In this document: piece after piece, positions 6,859-6,892 of the stretch | How positions within the stretch are numbered: the first letter of the stretch is position 1 | How the letters are laid out: every line of letters starts with the position of its first letter | Assembly (NCBI GenBank): GCA_903953145.1 | Contig: CAJBIL010000457.1 | Location: forward strand, 1 to 6,892 | Source: an uncultured beta proteobacterium | Lineage (GTDB): Bacteria; Pseudomonadota; Gammaproteobacteria; Burkholderiales; Rhodocyclaceae | Reading direction: 5' to 3' | Length of the DNA: 6,892 bases | The notes under the pieces: generated by a model | What the model saw: the letters and a program-made list of their open reading frames with translations, nothing else | Databases searched by the model: none | What the model was told of the DNA's origin: nothing | Made by a program: the position numbers and the translations under genes

Positions 6859-6892
6859 CGCGTCGTGTTTAATTTCAGCGCGCCTGCCTAGA

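Overview
The window looks like ordinary chromosomal DNA of a betaproteobacterium. The GC-rich codon use, the alr-radA pairing, the YbbP-type permease and a QseB/QseC-like two-component pair would fit a Rhodocyclales-type genome, but the order is an inference from general resemblance. All five genes are on the + strand. No tRNA, rRNA, CRISPR array, transposase gene or phage gene was seen.

Region 1 (1-4474) is a tightly packed run of three genes: the 3' end of alr (alanine racemase; its start lies outside the window), radA two bases later (DNA repair and recombination ATPase), and a 10-helix FtsX/YbbP-type permease. The permease start codon is a TTG that overlaps the radA stop as TTGA. The three are probably co-transcribed from a promoter upstream of the window. 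The permease has no ABC ATPase partner in view.

Region 2 (4475-4709) is the only sizeable non-coding gap, 235 bases. It is not empty. It holds a 118-base element bounded by imperfect inverted repeats of 32 and 33 bases (29 of 33 alignment columns identical). This is followed by three short copies of the octamer cgattttt or its complement, the last of which touches the start codon of the next gene.

Region 3 (4710-6830) is a two-component system: an OmpR/QseB-type response regulator with a GTG start, then, 69 bases later, a QseC-type sensor kinase. The kinase should sense a periplasmic or membrane signal, autophosphorylate on His233 and pass the phosphate to Asp51 of the regulator. Its periplasmic part is rich in histidine. 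An acidic, locally repetitive segment lies between its dimerisation domain and its ATPase domain.

Region 4 (6831-6892) is AT-rich at first and carries repeated ttgatwa units and a dyad just after the kinase stop. It could be a terminator-like or operator-like region for whatever lies downstream.

Nothing here amounts to a clearly new biological system. The most interesting unexplained items are the inverted-repeat element at 4531-4648, the repeats at the regulator's start, and the insertion in the kinase.
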